Assembly (NCBI GenBank): GCA_902459845.2
Contig: CABPSV020000298.1
Span: 1 to 10,000 of the forward strand
Direction of reading: 5' to 3'
Source of the DNA: Hepatocystis sp. ex Piliocolobus tephrosceles
Lineage: Eukaryota > Apicomplexa > Aconoidasida > Haemosporida > Plasmodiidae
DNA length: 10,000 bases
Shown: piece after piece, positions 7,384 to 10,000 of the stretch
Position numbering within the stretch: position 1 is the stretch's first letter
How the letters are laid out: the number at the start of each line of letters is the position of its first letter
Made by a program: the position numbers and the translations under genes
Notes under the pieces: generated by a model
What the model was told of the DNA's origin: nothing
The model's input: only the letters and a program-made list of their open reading frames with translations
Databases searched by the model: none

Positions 7384-7416
<33 letters not shown>
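7384..7416. repeat. Poly(T) homopolymer, 33 bases
   Basis: An uninterrupted run of 33 T in the intergenic region, followed by further T-rich sequence to about 7450. Confidence 0.9.
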
Positions 7417-7418
<2 letters not shown>

Positions 7419-7811
7419 TTTTTTTATGTTTCTTTTTCCTTTCATTGTTTTTCTTCTCCCATAAAACTTCTAATATTTTTTTTACATATTAAGTCATTTA
7501 TATTAAACCGTTAATGTATTATATATATATATATATATATAAATACATAAATAAATATGTAAATATGTAAATAACTTTTTTTTTTTTTTTTTAAATGTTT
7601 AAATATTGTTATTGCGTAAAAACGAGTTTACTATTATCAAAAAAAAAAAAGGTTTATTTCTTTATTTTTTATCTATATTAATATTTCATGGTTATAAAAA
7701 AAAAAAATAAATAAATAAAACTATACTTGAAATAATATGATTATATATGCTTTTATATATGCATATATGTTCTGCATATATTGACTTGTATATTCATTTT
7801 ATGTTAGAAGC

Positions 7812-7837
7812 AAAAAAAAAAAAAAAAAAAAAAAAAA
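7812..7837. repeat. Poly(A) homopolymer, 26 bases
   Basis: An uninterrupted run of 26 A, about 630 bp upstream of the CK2 alpha start. Confidence 0.88.
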
Positions 7838-7933
7838 CATACATGAGAGTTGTTTTTTTGACTTATATTACCAATTAATAAATACATATTTTGAATATGC
7901 ATATATACGCTTAACACTGAATCAAACAATATT

Positions 7934-8041
7934 ATTGTCAGTAACATTGTCAGTAACATTGTCAGTAATATTGTCAATAATATTGTCAATAATATTGTCA
8001 ATAATATTGTCAATAATATTGTCAATAATATTGTTAGTAAA
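7934..8041. repeat. 12-bp minisatellite, 9 copies, upstream of CK2 alpha
   Basis: Nine contiguous 12-bp units. Two are ATTGTCAGTAAC (7934, 7946), one is ATTGTCAGTAAT (7958), five are ATTGTCAATAAT (7970-8029), and the last is ATTGTTAGTAAA. The variation is ordered along the array. The minus strand is open across it (Leu-Thr-Ile-Leu repeats), but only because the unit is a multiple of three and free of stops in that frame. It sits about 430-530 bp before the CK2 alpha start. Confidence 0.93.
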
Positions 8042-8263
8042 AATGTATATATATGTATAAGTACATATATATTTGCCTAGCAACAGTAAGTAGTTACGTT
8101 AAAATTCACATACATACATGAGTATGTACATATACATATATACGTGATTAGCTGTATGTTCATATTTATATGTTAAAAAAAATAAAATATGTAAATACAA
8201 TTAGAAAATTAATTATATTTGTTACATCCGTGTATGTATATATATATATATATATATGTTATC

Positions 8264-8279
8264 CACTCCCCTCCCCCAA
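8264..8279 (-). promoter_or_regulatory. C-rich patch with a G-box-like motif upstream of CK2 alpha
   Basis: CACTCCCCTCCCCCAA stands out in very A/T-rich DNA about 190 bp before the kinase start. On the minus strand it contains GAGGGGA (8267-8273), which fits the Plasmodium G-box pattern (A/G)NGGGG(C/A) known from heat-shock gene promoters. Function is inferred from motif and position only. Confidence 0.35.
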
Positions 8280-8466
8280 CATTTTCTCTTCTCCACTATC
8301 TTAAATTCTTCAACACTTGTGTACAATCCAAGATACATTTTACATAGTTATACCAGTTTACCTTTTAAAATATAAACGTTTGAAAGTTTATTAATCAAAA
8401 TTATAAAATCTGATAGAATTAATCAAAACCCCATAACAACTGAGTAAGTCACGTCGAATGAGAACA

Positions 8467-9474
8467 ATGGCATCGAGTTCGATTAATAAAAGATTATATA
8501 TACCGAAATTTTATGCTGATGTGAATATTCACAAACCAAAAGAATATTACGACTATGACAATTTAGAAATTCAATGGAATAAACCTAATAGATATGAAAT
8601 AGTTAAAAAGATTGGAAGAGGTAAATATAGTGAAGTGTTTAACGGTTATGATACAGAACAAAATAGATTATGTGCAATTAAAGTATTAAAGCCAGTAAAA
8701 AAAAAAAAAATAAAAAGAGAAATAAAAATATTGCAAAATTTACATGGGGGACCAAATATAATAAAATTATTAGATATAGTAAAAGATCCAATATCGAAAA
8801 CACCATCGTTAATTTTTGAATATATAAATAATATTGACTTTAAGACATTATATCCTAAATTTACTGATAAAGATATAAGATATTATATATACCAAATTTT
8901 AAAAGCATTAGATTATTGCCACAGTCAAGGGATTATGCATAGAGATGTTAAACCACATAATATTATGATTGATCATGATAAAAAACAAATTAGATTAATT
9001 GATTGGGGGTTAGCTGAATTCTATCATCCAGGACAAGAATATAATGTAAGAGTTGCTAGTAGGTATTATAAAGGACCTGAATTATTAATTGATTTACAAC
9101 TTTATGATTATTCTTTAGATATATGGAGCTTAGGTTGTATGTTAGCAGGAATTATTTTTAAAAAGGAACCATTTTTTTGCGGTCATGATAATTATGATCA
9201 ATTAGTTAAAATAGCTAAAGTATTAGGTACTGATGATTTACATGCTTATTTAAAAAAATATAATATTAAATTAAAATCTCATTACCTTAAAATTTTAGGA
9301 GAATATGAACGAAAGCCATGGTCATACTTTTTAACTCAATCTAACATCGATATAGCAAAAGATGAAGTAATTGATTTAATTGATAAAATGTTAATATATG
9401 ACCATTCAAAAAGAATAGCTCCTAAAGAAGCAATGCAACATCCATACTTTGACGAAGTTCGTGAAGAATCTTAA
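8467..9474 (+). CDS. CK2alpha: Protein kinase CK2 (casein kinase II) catalytic subunit alpha
   Basis: A constitutively active acidophilic Ser/Thr kinase that works with CK2 beta subunits in nucleus and cytoplasm; in P. falciparum it is linked to blood-stage growth and chromatin or invasion proteins. I start at the second ATG (8467): it gives 335 residues, the length I recall for the P. falciparum protein, and has A at -3 and G at +4. The ATG at 8458 would add only MRT. Kinase motifs: glycine loop GRGKYSEV (50-57); ATP-binding K72 in AIK; the CK2-type basic cluster KKKKIKRE (78-85) with helix-C E85; hinge FEYINN (117-122); catalytic loop HRDVKPHN (158-165); DWG (179-181), the CK2 signature in place of DFG; GPELL (203-207); and a full C-terminal lobe. 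T63, the reported autophosphorylation site of the P. falciparum enzyme, is present. Single exon. The basic cluster is encoded by a 14-base A run (8697-8710). Confidence 0.97.
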   Translation: MASSSINKRLYIPKFYADVNIHKPKEYYDYDNLEIQWNKPNRYEIVKKIGRGKYSEVFNGYDTEQNRLCAIKVLKPVKKKKIKREIKILQNLHGGPNIIKLLDIVKDPISKTPSLIFEYINNIDFKTLYPKFTDKDIRYYIYQILKALDYCHSQGIMHRDVKPHNIMIDHDKKQIRLIDWGLAEFYHPGQEYNVRVASRYYKGPELLIDLQLYDYSLDIWSLGCMLAGIIFKKEPFFCGHDNYDQLVKIAKVLGTDDLHAYLKKYNIKLKSHYLKILGEYERKPWSYFLTQSNIDIAKDEVIDLIDKMLIYDHSKRIAPKEAMQHPYFDEVREES

Positions 9475-9640
9475 CTGATATATATATATATATATCTACT
9501 TTTTGTATAAGTTGTGTGTGTGTATATGCCTGTGTGTTTGTATTTGTTTATGGAAGGGATAAGAGTTAGGTATATATATACATGGATGGTACTAATTGTG
9601 TATGGATGTGTACATGTTATTGTACGTACATATATTTATG

Positions 9641-9671
<31 letters not shown>

Positions 9672-10000
9672 TTACGCATAAGGTTTTTATATACATATAT
9701 GTTCATATTTATGTTGTTGTTATTTAGCTAGGTATACTTATTTAGCTATTTATTTATAACTTTTTTTTTTTTTTTTTCCTTTTTCTTTTTTGCATTTTAT
9801 ATCATTTAATTCAATGAGTTTTTATACACGTGTATACAAAAAAGAATTTATAAATTAACACAACACATATATATATATATATATATATATAAACATATCT
9901 GTGCATTTATTTTTATTTTTTTTTATTTTTACCAAACTATTGATCATTAACTTATTTTAGTTATTGTTAAATTTTTTAAAATATGCTTTTTAATATTGTT
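9475..10000. other. 3' flank of CK2 alpha to window end
   Basis: T-rich and TA-rich sequence, presumably the 3' UTR and the next intergenic region. It has TA runs at 9477-9493, 9640-9662 and 9867-9891 and a T run at about 9762-9778. A 14-bp perfect palindrome with a CACGTG core lies at 9824-9837. No coding sequence seen. Confidence 0.7.

Larger units (their letters stand above)
6147..8457. other. Long intergenic region between PCD and CK2 alpha (2.3 kb)
   Basis: No gene recognised on either strand; no ORF has protein-like composition. Contents: GTACGTAC-containing palindrome near 6195-6204; T27 (6303-6329); a somewhat G-richer GTN-triplet patch (6438-6472); CTTTTCA array (7096-7137); T33 (7384-7416); A26 (7812-7837); the 12-bp minisatellite 7934-8041; and a C-rich site at 8264-8278. 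The distal part presumably carries the CK2 alpha promoter and 5' leader, the proximal part the PCD 3' end. A noncoding transcript cannot be excluded. Confidence 0.65.

Noticed and set aside
7804..8025. 73-aa minus-strand Leu-Thr-Ile-Leu repeat ORF
   Set aside because: It is the reverse reading of the 12-bp minisatellite plus the A26 run.

Overview
The window looks like nuclear DNA from a malaria parasite (genus Plasmodium). It is extremely A/T-rich, has long pure A and T runs, (TA)n and (ATT)n microsatellites, spliceosomal introns with T-rich 3' ends, and a protein full of Asn/Lys and short tandem repeats. The recognisable proteins match Plasmodium families. From memory, the casein kinase 2 alpha resembles the P. 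falciparum protein closely but not identically (for example at the N-terminus), so a non-falciparum species is more likely. I cannot name the species.

Layout, all genes on the + strand. (1) 1-249: a possible last exon of a gene entering from the left, behind a T-rich acceptor. (2) 286-504: a 48-base A run, then a 13-copy, 12-bp minisatellite. (3) 669-3332: an 887-residue, repeat-rich protein of unknown function with three separate in-frame arrays (15-, 9- and 12-nt units). (4) 3333-4715: intergenic, ending in an A-rich promoter-like tract. (5) 4716-5210: D-aminoacyl-tRNA deacylase (DTD). (6) 5592-6146: a two-exon gene, too fragmented to appear as one open frame, which on splicing gives a complete 102-residue pterin-4a-carbinolamine dehydratase (PCD). 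(7) 6147-8457: a 2.3-kb intergenic region with homopolymers, a CTTTTCA heptamer array, a 9-copy 12-bp minisatellite and a C-rich G-box-like site. (8) 8467-9474: the catalytic alpha subunit of protein kinase CK2. (9) 9475-10000: 3' flank with no recognisable gene.

The genes are not a pathway or an operon. DTD edits mischarged tRNAs, PCD recycles a pterin cofactor, and CK2 alpha is a pleiotropic Ser/Thr kinase. As far as I recall, the order DTD - PCD - CK2 alpha matches P. falciparum chromosome 11, so this is an ordinary syntenic core block. I found no mobile element, CRISPR array, tRNA or rRNA. The most useful results are the spliced PCD gene, the possible terminal exon at the left edge, and the fine structure of the repeat arrays, which record how they were amplified.
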